Shown piece by piece: positions 52,901 to 61,299 of a stretch of DNA of 64,000 bases (position 1 is the first letter of the stretch; every line of letters starts with the position of its first letter). The notes beneath the pieces were generated by a model. The model was not told where the DNA came from. It searched no databases and saw only the letters and a list, made by a program, of their open reading frames with translations. The position numbers and the translations under genes were made by a program. The stretch comes from VAZQ01 sp963841705 (GTDB lineage: Bacteria; Pseudomonadota; Alphaproteobacteria; Rhizobiales; Xanthobacteraceae): NCBI GenBank assembly GCA_963841705.1, contig CAWJDY010000063.1, positions 1 through 64,000 on the forward strand, given 5' to 3'.

Positions 52901-53656
52901 GTGGCTGCCGCGTTGCTGCATGTTGATCAGGTCTGCAAGCGATTTGGCGGATTGCTCGCCCTCGATCATGTCTCGTTTACCGCCGAGGAGGGGCGCATCA
53001 TCGCCTTGATCGGTCCCAACGGCGCGGGAAAGACGACGCTGTTCGCAATCATCAGCGGATTTGCGTGGCCCAGCGAAGGATCGGTCTTCTATGCGGGCGA
53101 CGACATCACGGCCGAGCCGCCGCACGCGCGCGCAAGGCGCGGCATCGCGCGTACCTTTCAGCTGGTGCAGCCCTTCGCGGAATTGACGGTGCATGAGAAT
53201 ATCGCGGTCGGCTCGTATCTCACCCGACCGGCGCGGGCGGACGCATTGGCGGCTGCAGCGGAAATCGCGCAACGTGTCGGGCTGGGCAGCCGGCTGCACC
53301 GCCTTCCCCGTAGCTTGACCGTCGCTGCGCTCAAGCGGCTCGAGCTTGCGCGAGCGCTCGCGATCAACCCGCACCTCCTGCTGCTCGATGAGATTCTGGC
53401 CGGGCTCAATCCGTCCGAGATACGCGACGTCGTGCCGGTCATCCGCGAAATCCGCGATCGCGGCGTAACCATCGTCCTGATCGAGCATGTGATGCAAGCC
53501 GTGATGAGCCTCGCCGAGCAGGTGCTGGTGCTGGCCGAGGGCCGCATCATCGCTTGCGGTCCGCCGCGAGCGGTCGCGGCCGATCCCGAAGTGGTGCAAG
53601 CCTATTTCGGCCGCAGCACGGCTGCGCGCATGCTGACGCAGGGTGAGGGCTTATGA
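52901..53656 (+). CDS. livG: Branched-chain amino acid-type ABC ATPase (LivG)
   Basis: The 251-residue ATPase has Walker A GPNGAGKTT, the LivG Q-loop IARTFQLVQPFAELTVHENI and Walker B HLLLLDEILAGLNPSEI. The signature is degenerate: where LSGGQ is expected it reads RSLTVAALKRLELARALA, as in some rhizobial LivG proteins. The switch His lies in VLIEHVMQAVMSL. GTG 52901 is the likely start (VAAALLHVDQVCKRFGG). After its stop, 245 bases with a large palindrome separate it from livF. Confidence 0.9.
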   Translation: MAAALLHVDQVCKRFGGLLALDHVSFTAEEGRIIALIGPNGAGKTTLFAIISGFAWPSEGSVFYAGDDITAEPPHARARRGIARTFQLVQPFAELTVHENIAVGSYLTRPARADALAAAAEIAQRVGLGSRLHRLPRSLTVAALKRLELARALAINPHLLLLDEILAGLNPSEIRDVVPVIREIRDRGVTIVLIEHVMQAVMSLAEQVLVLAEGRIIACGPPRAVAADPEVVQAYFGRSTAARMLTQGEGL

Positions 53657-53722
53657 ACTCAGTGGCGCCGCAGGCTCCGCAATACCTCCTCCTGAAAGGG
53701 GAAGGTCGGTGCGCATGGGCTG

Positions 53723-53878
53723 TCGTCCCGGCCAAGCGAGCCCGGCTATGCCGGGGCGCGCGCGAGCCGGGACCCAGTAATCCATGGCCGGCGTGAATGC
53801 ACGGGCAGCTTTGATTACTGGATTCCGGCTCTCGCTTGCCGGGCGAAGCCCGGCTCGCTCGGCCGGAATGACAGGCAG
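53723..53878. repeat. MITE-like 155-bp imperfect palindrome within the liv operon
   Basis: The left arm TCGTCCCGGCCAAGCGAGCC and the right arm GGCTCGCTCGGCCGGAATGA are complementary, as are GACCCAGTAATCC and GATTACTGGATTC nearer the centre. Each half also folds into smaller hairpins. The core CCAGTAATC is shared with 27131-27243 and 43413-43475. The element sits between livG and livF without interrupting a gene. Confidence 0.75.
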
Positions 53879-53901
53879 GGATATGCTCGCGGGAGGACGC
53901 C

Positions 53902-54615
53902 TTGGTTGAAGACTTCCTCGCCGTGCGCGGCCTGTGCGCGGGCTACGGCGGGAGGGAGGTTCTGCACGGGATCGATCTGAGCATGGCACCCGGCGAGCTC
54001 GTCGCCGTGCTCGGATCCAATGGCGCGGGGAAATCAACGCTCAACCGCGCCATCTCGGGAGTGCTGCGGCCCTCGCGCGGCGTCATTTTCTTTGCCAATG
54101 AATCCATTGCGAGCGCAAAACCTGGACACATCGTGGAGCGCGGCCTCATTCACGTCCCCGAAGGCCGCCGCATCTTTCCCAATCTGACGGTGGAGGAAAA
54201 TCTCGATCTCGGTTCCTATCGGCGCGCGCGCCCACGGCGGGAAGCGAACCGCGGCCGGGTCTACACGCTGTTCCCCCGACTCGCAGAACGACGCTCCCAG
54301 CTTGCCGGGACCCTCTCCGGGGGAGAGCAGCAGATGCTTGCGATCGGGCGCGGGCTGATGGGCGAGCCCAAGCTCCTCATTCTGGACGAGCCTTCGCTCG
54401 GGTTGTCGCCCGTCCTCGTCGAGCAGCTGTTCTCGCTGATCAAGAGCATCCACGCCGACGGGGTCGCGGTCCTGCTGGTCGAGCAAAACGTCGTGCAGAC
54501 GCTCGAGCTCGTGCACCGCGCGTATGTCCTGGAAAACGGCAGCTTGATCATGCATGGAAGCGCCACGCAGATCCGGGATGATCCCAAGCTCAGTCGCGCT
54601 TATCTTGGTGTATAG
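53902..54615 (+). CDS. livF: Branched-chain amino acid-type ABC ATPase (LivF)
   Basis: The 237-residue ATPase has Walker A GSNGAGKST, VERGLIHVPEGRRIFPNLTV, the canonical signature LSGGEQQML, Walker B LLILDEPSLGLSPVLVEQL and LLVEQNVVQTLELVHRAYVL. The start is TTG 53902 with GGGAGGA upstream. It completes the KHMGF transporter despite the repeat in front of it. Confidence 0.93.
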   Translation: MVEDFLAVRGLCAGYGGREVLHGIDLSMAPGELVAVLGSNGAGKSTLNRAISGVLRPSRGVIFFANESIASAKPGHIVERGLIHVPEGRRIFPNLTVEENLDLGSYRRARPRREANRGRVYTLFPRLAERRSQLAGTLSGGEQQMLAIGRGLMGEPKLLILDEPSLGLSPVLVEQLFSLIKSIHADGVAVLLVEQNVVQTLELVHRAYVLENGSLIMHGSATQIRDDPKLSRAYLGV

Positions 54616-54617
54616 TG

Positions 54618-54705
54618 CTCGTCATGCGCGGGCTCGTCCCGCGCATCCATGTCTTCGCGCGACAGGCAAAACGTGGATTGCCGGGTCAAGCCCGGCAATG
54701 ACGAG
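54618..54705. repeat. Compound hairpin repeat between livF and hyuB
   Basis: The outer arms CTCGTCA (54618-54624) and TGACGAG (54699-54705) enclose two perfect hairpins: GCGCGGG/CCCGCGC (54626-54644) and ATTGCCGGG/CCCGGCAAT (54677-54699). The design is similar in logic to the repeat at 53723 but the sequence differs. It ends 10 bases before the hyuB start and may influence its translation. Confidence 0.75.
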
Positions 54706-54715
54706 GGAAGCCAGT

Positions 54716-56449
54716 ATGATCGATCCCGTTACGCTCGCCGTCCTGAACGGCAGGCTTGTCCAGATCGCGGACGAGATGGATGCGACGCTCTACCGCTCCG
54801 CGTTCAATCCCATCATCGCCGAGGCGCATGATGCCTGCCATGGCATCTATCATGCGCAGACGGGCGCAACCCTCGTGCAAGGAACCTCCGGTCTGCCGAT
54901 CTTTGTCGGGGCGATGGCGTTCGCGGTCAAAGCCGTGATCGACAAGGTCGCAAGGGATGGCGGCCTCGCCGAGGGGGACACCTTTCTGTTCAACGACCCC
55001 TATGACGGGGGAACGCACCTCAATGATTTTCGGCTCGTGCGTCCATTCCTGCGCAAGGGAGGCATCTTCGCCTGGCTCGCTTCCGTCGGCCATTGGCTCG
55101 ACATCGGCGGCAATGTCCCGGGCAACTTCAATCCCAAGGCGACCGAAAGCTTTCAAGAGGGTGTGCGCATCCCGCCGGTGAAGCTCGTGCGCGGCGGCGT
55201 GCTGCAGCAGGACATCATCGACATCCTCGCCGCAAACTCCCGCGTGCCGGAATCAAATTGGGGCGACCTCAACGCCCAGCTCAACGCGCTCGATCTTGGC
55301 GAGCGGCGCCTGCATGCATTGCTCGACCAGTATGGCGATGAGACCATCGCCGCTGCGCTCACCGCACTGAGCGCGCGCGCACAAGCGCTGATGCGCGCCA
55401 ATATCGCTGCCCTGCCAGACGGCACCTACAGCCGCGACGACTTCCTTGACAACGACGGCGTAAGCGACGCCCCGCTGCGGATTGCGCTCGACCTCACCAT
55501 AACGGGCGATCGCATGCGCCTCGACTTCTCGCGCTCGGCGCCGCCATGCGCAGGCCCCCTCAACATTGCGCGCTCGACCACCATCGCTTGTTGCTATGTC
55601 GCGCTCAAGCATCTCTTTCCCGACGTCCCGGCCAACGCCGGCTGCCTTGCCCCGATCGAGTTCGTAGTTCCAGAGGCGACCCTGCTCGCGGTCTCGGCGC
55701 CGCGGCCGGTCGGCGGCTATACCGAAACCATCCTGCGCGTCATCGACGTCATCTTCGGCGCCTTTGCCCAAGCCGTGCCGGAGCGCGCCAACGGGAGCCC
55801 ATTCGCCACCATCAATGCGCTTTCGCTGGCGGGCTGGCGAGAGCACGGCCGCAAGTGGGTGATGTTCTGCTTCTTCGGCGGCGGTCTCGGCGGCAATCCC
55901 GAGGGCGACGGTCTCAATCACAGCAACAACCCGATCTCTACCGCGACGATCCCGCCGGTTGAGATTTTGGAATCGCTCTATCCCGTCATGTTCACGCAAT
56001 GGGCGCTGCGGCCGGATTCGGGCGGCCCCGGCCGGCATCGCGGCGGGCTCGGCGCGATCTACGAGATCGAGGTCTTGGCCGAGAGCGGCGCCGATGTGTT
56101 CTTGCTGGGAGAGCGGGGCAAGTATCCGCCGTTTGGCGTCAACGGCGGCAAGCCGGCCGCGCCCAACCGCTTTTTCTACGAAACCGACTCAGGCGAAGTC
56201 ATGCCGCCGCTGGTCTCCAAGGTGACTGATGTGCATCTTCGTCGCAACCGCAAGGTGCGGTTGGAGACCCCGGGCGGCGGGGGCTTCGGCGATCCGACGA
56301 TGCGCGATCCCGAGCGGGTCATGCGCGATGTGCGGCTCGGCTACGTGACGCCCAAGGCAGCGCATCGGGACTACAAGGTCATCCTGTGCGGGGACGGCAC
56401 GCTCGATCGCGACGCTACGCTGAGCGCACGCGCTGAACCGGCGCGATGA
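54716..56449 (+). CDS. hyuB: Hydantoinase B/oxoprolinase family protein
   Basis: The 577-residue protein matches the HyuB half of ATP-dependent hydantoinases/oxoprolinases and acetone carboxylases. It begins MIDPVTLAVLNGRLVQIADE, followed by FNPIIAEAHDACHGIYHAQT and FLFNDPYDGGTHLNDFRLVR. The C-terminus has LETPGGGGFGDPTMRDPERV. With HyuA it forms the enzyme that opens a cyclic imide or lactam. I start at ATG 54716, where similarity begins. Its stop overlaps the hyuA ATG. Confidence 0.92.
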   Translation: MIDPVTLAVLNGRLVQIADEMDATLYRSAFNPIIAEAHDACHGIYHAQTGATLVQGTSGLPIFVGAMAFAVKAVIDKVARDGGLAEGDTFLFNDPYDGGTHLNDFRLVRPFLRKGGIFAWLASVGHWLDIGGNVPGNFNPKATESFQEGVRIPPVKLVRGGVLQQDIIDILAANSRVPESNWGDLNAQLNALDLGERRLHALLDQYGDETIAAALTALSARAQALMRANIAALPDGTYSRDDFLDNDGVSDAPLRIALDLTITGDRMRLDFSRSAPPCAGPLNIARSTTIACCYVALKHLFPDVPANAGCLAPIEFVVPEATLLAVSAPRPVGGYTETILRVIDVIFGAFAQAVPERANGSPFATINALSLAGWREHGRKWVMFCFFGGGLGGNPEGDGLNHSNNPISTATIPPVEILESLYPVMFTQWALRPDSGGPGRHRGGLGAIYEIEVLAESGADVFLLGERGKYPPFGVNGGKPAAPNRFFYETDSGEVMPPLVSKVTDVHLRRNRKVRLETPGGGGFGDPTMRDPERVMRDVRLGYVTPKAAHRDYKVILCGDGTLDRDATLSARAEPAR

Positions 56450-58518
56450 GCGGTTCAGGTATTGTCATTGGCGTAGACGTTGGCGGCACATTCACGGATC
56501 TGTTTCTGCTGGATCCCGCCACGCGCAGCTGGCGGACCTGCAAGGTGGCCTCGCATCGCGGCGACGAGGCGCGCGGGTTTCTCAATGGTCTTGCCGCGCT
56601 TGGAGTAACGCAGATCGAGGGCGCGATTGTGCACGGCACGACGGTCGGCACCAATGCCTTGCTCGAGCGGCGCGGGCCAAAGATCGGGATCATCACGACC
56701 ACGGGATTTCGCGACGTGCTGGAAATGCGCCGGCGCGACCGGCGGCGGGTATGGGGGCTTTGGGGCGACTTCATCCCGCTGGTCGACCGCGACATGCGCG
56801 CGGAAGTGGGCGAGCGAACGCTTGCAGACGGAACCATCCGCCGACCCGTCGATGCAACCGAGGTCAGGACCGCAGCAAAGCGGCTGCTCGATCACGGAGC
56901 GCAAAGCCTCGGAGTTCTCTTCATCAACGCCTATGCCAACCCGGAGAACGAGCTTCGCGCCGTCGCGGAGATTCGCAGCGTGTGGCCAAACGAGCGTGTG
57001 ACCGCCTCGCATGAGGTGCTTGCTGAGATCAGGGAGTTCGAGCGCTTCTCCACCACTGCCATAAACGCCTACCTGCAACCGGTCGTCGGAGCCTATCTGG
57101 GCAAGCTCGAAGCATGGCTCGCGACCCAGCGTTTCGGCGGCAGCCTGCATGTCGTGCAGTCGAACGGCGGCGTCATGTCGGTCGCAAGCGCACGCAGGTC
57201 CCCGGTGCGCACGGCAGTGTCCGGACCGGCGGCCGGGGTGGTAGCGGCGACGGCGCTCGCGCAAGCCGCCGGGTTCGAGAACGTCATCACCTGCGATCTC
57301 GGCGGCACGTCCTTCGATGTCAGCGTCATCGCGGCAGGTAAGGCCGCTATCGCACCGCAGACGACCCTCGATTTCGGGATCGTCATTCGCACCCCCATGA
57401 TCGAGATCACGACCATAGGGGCGGGCGGCGGCTCGCTCGCCTCGGTCGATCGCGGCGGATTGCTCCAGGTCGGGCCGGAAAGCGCAGGCTCAATGCCGGG
57501 ACCGGCCTGCTACGGCTACGGCAACATCCGCCCCACGCTCACCGATGCGCAACTCGTGCTTGGCCGCATCAACGCGAGGCGCCCCCTGGGCGATCTCGAG
57601 TCGCTCGATGTCGAGGCCGCCAAGCGAGCCATTGCAACGCACGTGGGCGCGAGCCTCGGTCTTTCATTTACGCAAGCAGCGCAAGCCATCGTCCGCGTGG
57701 CGGAGGCCAAGATGGCCGGAGCCATTCGTCTCGTTTCGATCGAACGCGGGCATGATCCTGGCCGGTTCATCCTAATGCCCTTCGGGGGCGGCGGCGCTCT
57801 GCACGCCTGCGCCCTGATGCGCGAGATCGGATTGAAGTGCGCGCTGGTGCCGAGATTGCCGGGCATTACGTCCGCGCTCGGTTGCGCCATCGCCGATCTC
57901 AAGCACGACGTGGTGCAGAGCGTGAACCTGATGCTGGACGGGTTGGACGCCGCGGACCTCGATCGGCGCATGCGTATCGCCGGGACGACAGCGAACGCTG
58001 TGATTGCGAATGCAGGAATGCCGACCGAGCGCACGGACGTGCTTTATGAGCTGGACATGTATTACCTCGGACAGACGCATACGCTGTCCGTACCGATCTG
58101 CAGGACGGACGCGGATGCTCCACTGGGGCTTACGGAGGCGGCGATACGCAGGGCATTCGATCAGGCGTATTCCGCGGCCTTCAGCCGGCTCCTGCCGGGG
58201 CTGCTGATCGGCATCATGTCCCTGCGCGCGACAGCGATCGGGAAGCGCCCGGCTTTCGACGCTGCGGTATTTTCCCCGCAGGCCTCGGCATCGCTGGAGA
58301 AAGCACGGGTCAACGCGCGGGAAGTCTGGTTCGACGACGGCTGGCATCAGACGCCGATCTGGTCACGGCTCGAGTTGCCGGCCGGCAGCATCATCGCGGG
58401 CCCCGCGATTCTCGAGCAGCCCGATTCGACCACGGTGATCGAGCCGGGGTTCAGCGGGAGAACGGACGCTTTGGGGAGCTTGATTCTGGAATTTAGGGAA
58501 GCGAGCTCACAGGGTTGA
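56446..58518 (+). CDS. hyuA: Hydantoinase A/oxoprolinase family protein (ATP-dependent)
   Basis: The 690-residue protein has the ASKHA-type phosphate motif GVDVGGTFTDLFLL near the N-terminus, IVHGTTVGTNALLERRGPKI, the second phosphate motif ITCDLGGTSFDVSVI and FILMPFGGGGALHACALMRE. It is the ATP-binding partner of HyuB. Gene order hyuB-hyuA after a Liv transporter suggests import and hydrolysis of a 5-membered cyclic amide. A 4-base overlap couples it to hyuB. Confidence 0.93.
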   Translation: MSGSGIVIGVDVGGTFTDLFLLDPATRSWRTCKVASHRGDEARGFLNGLAALGVTQIEGAIVHGTTVGTNALLERRGPKIGIITTTGFRDVLEMRRRDRRRVWGLWGDFIPLVDRDMRAEVGERTLADGTIRRPVDATEVRTAAKRLLDHGAQSLGVLFINAYANPENELRAVAEIRSVWPNERVTASHEVLAEIREFERFSTTAINAYLQPVVGAYLGKLEAWLATQRFGGSLHVVQSNGGVMSVASARRSPVRTAVSGPAAGVVAATALAQAAGFENVITCDLGGTSFDVSVIAAGKAAIAPQTTLDFGIVIRTPMIEITTIGAGGGSLASVDRGGLLQVGPESAGSMPGPACYGYGNIRPTLTDAQLVLGRINARRPLGDLESLDVEAAKRAIATHVGASLGLSFTQAAQAIVRVAEAKMAGAIRLVSIERGHDPGRFILMPFGGGGALHACALMREIGLKCALVPRLPGITSALGCAIADLKHDVVQSVNLMLDGLDAADLDRRMRIAGTTANAVIANAGMPTERTDVLYELDMYYLGQTHTLSVPICRTDADAPLGLTEAAIRRAFDQAYSAAFSRLLPGLLIGIMSLRATAIGKRPAFDAAVFSPQASASLEKARVNAREVWFDDGWHQTPIWSRLELPAGSIIAGPAILEQPDSTTVIEPGFSGRTDALGSLILEFREASSQG

Positions 58519-58831
58519 GATATCGCTCGGGCAACGAGGGGTGTACTGACACCCGGCGCCGTCGTGATTAGAGCCCTCCACTGGTCCAGAGTCGCGCCGC
58601 AGCGCCCTCACGAAACAGGGAGCGATCTCAGCGTGCAGGATCGCTGCCCAAGGTCCGGTTAACCTTTGATAGCTGCCGGGTTTGATACACCGCGGTGAAA
58701 CGGCAGGCATGTGCCGATTTTGTTGCAAAAGTCTTTTTTCACTGGTGATCAAAATCTCTTTTGGCTGTACGCGCGACTTTCGTGTAAAGATGTGTGGGAC
58801 CTCATCGCCTGCATTGCAACAAACAGCGTTC
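58519..58831. other. Intergenic region between convergent genes
   Basis: About 310 bases with no gene on either strand. GACTTTTGCAACAAAATCGG (reverse strand, near 58730) resembles insertion-sequence boundary text in rhizobia, but no transposase or paired end is visible. Confidence 0.35.
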
Positions 58832-59809
58832 CTATTCAATCACCTCATCGGTGATTGAGAGCACCCCAGCCGGCACCTCGATGCCGAGGGCTCGCGCCGT
58901 TTGCAGGTTAATGACGAACTCAAGTTTGGTTGATTGCACCACTGGTAGGTCGGCGGGCTTGGCGCCCTTGAGGATGCTGCCGGTATAGACGCCGACGTGA
59001 TGAAAGACGTCCGCGAGGTCGGGTCCGTAGCTCATCAGACCGCCGGCTGCCACAAGGTCACGGACCGAATAAGTCGCCGGAATCCTGTCGCGCGCCGTCA
59101 AGGTGGCAAACTGCACGCGGCGGTCGAGAAAGAATGCGTCGCCAGCGACGAAGAGGGCATCGGGGCGCGCGTGCGCAAGGGTGTCAAAGGCCGCATCGAT
59201 CTCGCCGATTGTACTGGCATTGAGGACCTGGATTTGCAGCCCGATCGTGTGGGCGGCTTCCTGCACCTCCCGCAACGTGGTCTCAGCGTCATTCGTCGGA
59301 TTGACGAGCACGGCAATACGAACGGCCCTGGGTAACAAGTCATGCAGGAGCCGCAGCCGCTTGGCCGCCACCTCTGTGACGAAAAAATTGAGGCCGGTCG
59401 CGTTGCCGCCGGGCCGGGCGAGGCTCGCGACAAGACCAAGTCGGACCGGGTCATTGCCGACACCGAAGACGATCGGGATCGTCGCTGTTGCAGCTTTGGC
59501 CGCGATCGCGGGCACGTTGCCGGGCGTGGCGATCACAGCCACCTGTCGGCGAACCAGATCGGCCAGCAGCGCCGGCAGGCGATCGCGTTGGACCCCCAGC
59601 CAGTGGTACTCGACCGTGACGTTCTGGCCCTCGACGTAGCCGGTTTCGTTGAGGCCTTTGCGGAATGCGGCCGAAAAGCGCGCGTTGGCATCGGCAGACC
59701 CGTCTCGGATAAACCCGACCACCGGCAGCGCAGGATGCTGCGCCCGCCCCGCGAGCGGCCAAGCAACAACCGCACCGCCGAGAAGCGTGATGAATTCGCG
59801 TCGCCGCAT
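58832..59809 (-). CDS. ABC_sub_bind-family periplasmic protein
   Basis: The 325-residue protein has an N-terminal signal (MRRREFITLLGGAVVAWPLA) and the PF04392 domain: PVVGFIRDGSADANARFSAA, FRKGLNETGYVEGQNVTVEY, VGNDPVRLGLVASLARPGGN and GLMSYGPDLADVFHHVGVYT. It ends LGIEVPAGVLSITDEVIE. Start 59809 is where the signal peptide begins; the frame is open upstream without similarity. No transporter genes adjoin it. Confidence 0.88.
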   Translation of the reverse strand: MRRREFITLLGGAVVAWPLAGRAQHPALPVVGFIRDGSADANARFSAAFRKGLNETGYVEGQNVTVEYHWLGVQRDRLPALLADLVRRQVAVIATPGNVPAIAAKAATATIPIVFGVGNDPVRLGLVASLARPGGNATGLNFFVTEVAAKRLRLLHDLLPRAVRIAVLVNPTNDAETTLREVQEAAHTIGLQIQVLNASTIGEIDAAFDTLAHARPDALFVAGDAFFLDRRVQFATLTARDRIPATYSVRDLVAAGGLMSYGPDLADVFHHVGVYTGSILKGAKPADLPVVQSTKLEFVINLQTARALGIEVPAGVLSITDEVIE

Positions 59810-60333
59810 ATCCGCTCCCAAGCAGGAGACACAGCATTGTATCGGCTCAAACGAGTACTTCGATAGGGGCCGACCGGCATCAAAACCATTGCCGCAGTGC
59901 ACAGCCAATGTCGCTGATGGGTCATAAGCATCGGACGCGATCGGGGCCGGGGGCCGGTCTATGTCGGCACAACCTACAAAAGCTACCATCTCGAACGGGA
60001 GGACCTTGCCATGGCCAAACACACGCCCGAAGCTTGAAGAGCGTGAGCGACTCCGTTCCTGTGCCACTTCGCGGGTCAAGCACCATCGACAATGATGCAT
60101 AATGCTGGCAAGGGTCGGCGCCGCCGATACCTTACGGCCAGCAGCAGTCGGACCTCGGCTCACGTCCACGGGGGCCATAGCGATTATCTGTCGCGTGATA
60201 CCTGTCTCGCGCTCGTCATCTTCGCAATTCTGGAGAATAACCAACTATACATGAGTCCCGTAACGTGTAAGGCTGCAAGGAGGCAGAAAACCGGACAACG
60301 CGTTTGCTCCCGACACAAATTTTGCTTGATATC
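59810..60333. other. Intergenic region upstream of a promoter
   Basis: About 520 bases without a supportable gene. A short frame at 59942-60037 reads YVGTTYKSYHLEREDLAMAK and ends HTPEA-stop; it looks like the tail of an unknown protein but lacks a start. The rest is mixed sequence. Confidence 0.35.
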
Positions 60334-60362
60334 TTGACATTGTAACAAACTTCTGCTATGAG
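60334..60362 (+). promoter_or_regulatory. Sigma-70-type promoter
   Basis: TTGACA (60334-60339, a perfect -35) is followed after 17 bases by TATGAG (60357-60362, 4 of 6 matches to -10). This is the clearest promoter in the window. Transcription would begin near 60369 and meet the terminator at 60396. Confidence 0.65.
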
Positions 60363-60395
60363 TCGCTAATCTCATAAAGCTGTGAGAGAAGCTCG

Positions 60396-60421
60396 GCCCG
60401 GACTCCCGCGCCGGGCTTTTT
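60396..60421 (+). terminator. Intrinsic terminator-like hairpin
   Basis: The stem GCCCGG (60396-60401)/CCGGGC (60411-60416) with a 9-base loop is followed by TTTTT. It lies only about 30 bases after the expected start of the promoter at 60334, so it would end a very short transcript or attenuate the downstream frame. Confidence 0.7.
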
Positions 60422-60488
60422 GTTTGGCCATTTTTGTTTGGCCAATCGTCCGTCTGCTGTCGCCCGCTTCGCAAAAGGAGGACAATGC

Positions 60489-60620
60489 ATGCAGTTCCAA
60501 AAAGGCCAAAGCGGTAACCCGGCGGGCCGACCGCGAGGATCGCGAAACAAGGCATCCATTCGACGGCTGGGACGCGCCGATGAGAACGACGACTACATCA
60601 TCTTTCGCTGGGAGTGGTGA
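60489..60620 (+). pseudogene. DUF5681-domain N-terminal fragment (phage-related)
   Basis: The 43-residue frame starts MQFQKGQSGNPAGRPRGSRN, the DUF5681 motif found at the start of prophage and mobile-element proteins in rhizobia. An AAGGAGG ribosome-binding site precedes the ATG by 6-7 bases, so it can still be translated. After about residue 25 the sequence (ENDDYIIFRWEW-stop) is unlike the family, whose proteins are usually over 100 residues. It lies behind the promoter at 60334 and terminator at 60396. Confidence 0.65.
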
Positions 60621-60650
60621 TCGCGACGTTCAGTGATGAATCGCAGGTCA

Positions 60651-60681
60651 TTTCCCTGTTATTTCCCTGTTATTCCCTGTT
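60651..60681. repeat. Short tandem repeat
   Basis: TTTCCCTGTTA is present at 60651-60661 and 60662-60672 followed by a shortened third copy TTCCCTGTT (60673-60681). It lies in the unannotated space between the DUF5681 fragment and the truncated ABC_sub_bind gene. No function is evident. Confidence 0.6.
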
Positions 60682-60851
60682 CCGGATCGTGCCATTTCGG
60701 CAGATGTCATTGTTTATACTCACTTTTTTGCAGGTTTTGGCTGTCGCCCGCCCCCTTTACAGGGATTTACAGGCAGGGGAAGCCAATGGGCACCCGTGCC
60801 CAACACCGACAATGGGCTTTCAAACCTGCTTTGGCACCAGGCCGACGTTTC

Positions 60852-61142
60852 GGTAACAGAGAGGAGGGTATCTACTTTTTGCCCAACGAGATCGGCGGCC
60901 ATTGGCGCCAGCTTGTTGGAGTCACCCTCCGTGAGGCGGGCCAAAATCTCGACATCTTCCGGTTCTCGGAAGCCGCTGGCCCGCAATCCGCTGAGAAGCG
61001 CTGTGATCCGCGGCGGCGCTCCCGCGAGCGGCCCCGGATACAGACAACCGACGGTCCGAACTTTGTGAGCCTGCTGCGCCCGCGACGTAATTGGCCAAGC
61101 AGCAGCACCGCTTAGCACACCGAGAAATTCCCGCCGTTTCAT
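60852..61142 (-). pseudogene. ABC_sub_bind protein, N-terminal fragment
   Basis: The first 97 residues remain: signal peptide MKRREFLGVLSGAAAWPITS, then VRTVGCLYPGPLAGAPPRIT and VEILARLTEGDSNKLAPMAA up to VDTLLSVT. From about 60852 the frame continues with unrelated sequence and stops at 60720. An intact protein of this kind has about 325 residues. A Met two codons upstream (61148) is an alternative start. Confidence 0.8.
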
Positions 61143-61299
61143 CCCCACTCTCCAAGATCAGGAGTCAACAATAATACCGCACCTGATCAAAGATCCAATG
61201 GGGAACCGGCACGCCGACCTTCGCCAAGCGAGCGTTCCTCGCAAGCTCACAACTGGCGAGGTCGCCCGTGCTTTGTCGCAAGAAGAAGTTGCGTCAGAA

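Noticed and set aside
53723..54705. Operon break between livG, livF and hyuB
   Set aside because: The genes on both sides are intact, on one strand and complete a single transporter; the repeats fill gaps without genes.
59942..60037. C-terminal fragment of an unknown protein
   Set aside because: The 31 codons look protein-like but have no start and I cannot assign a family.
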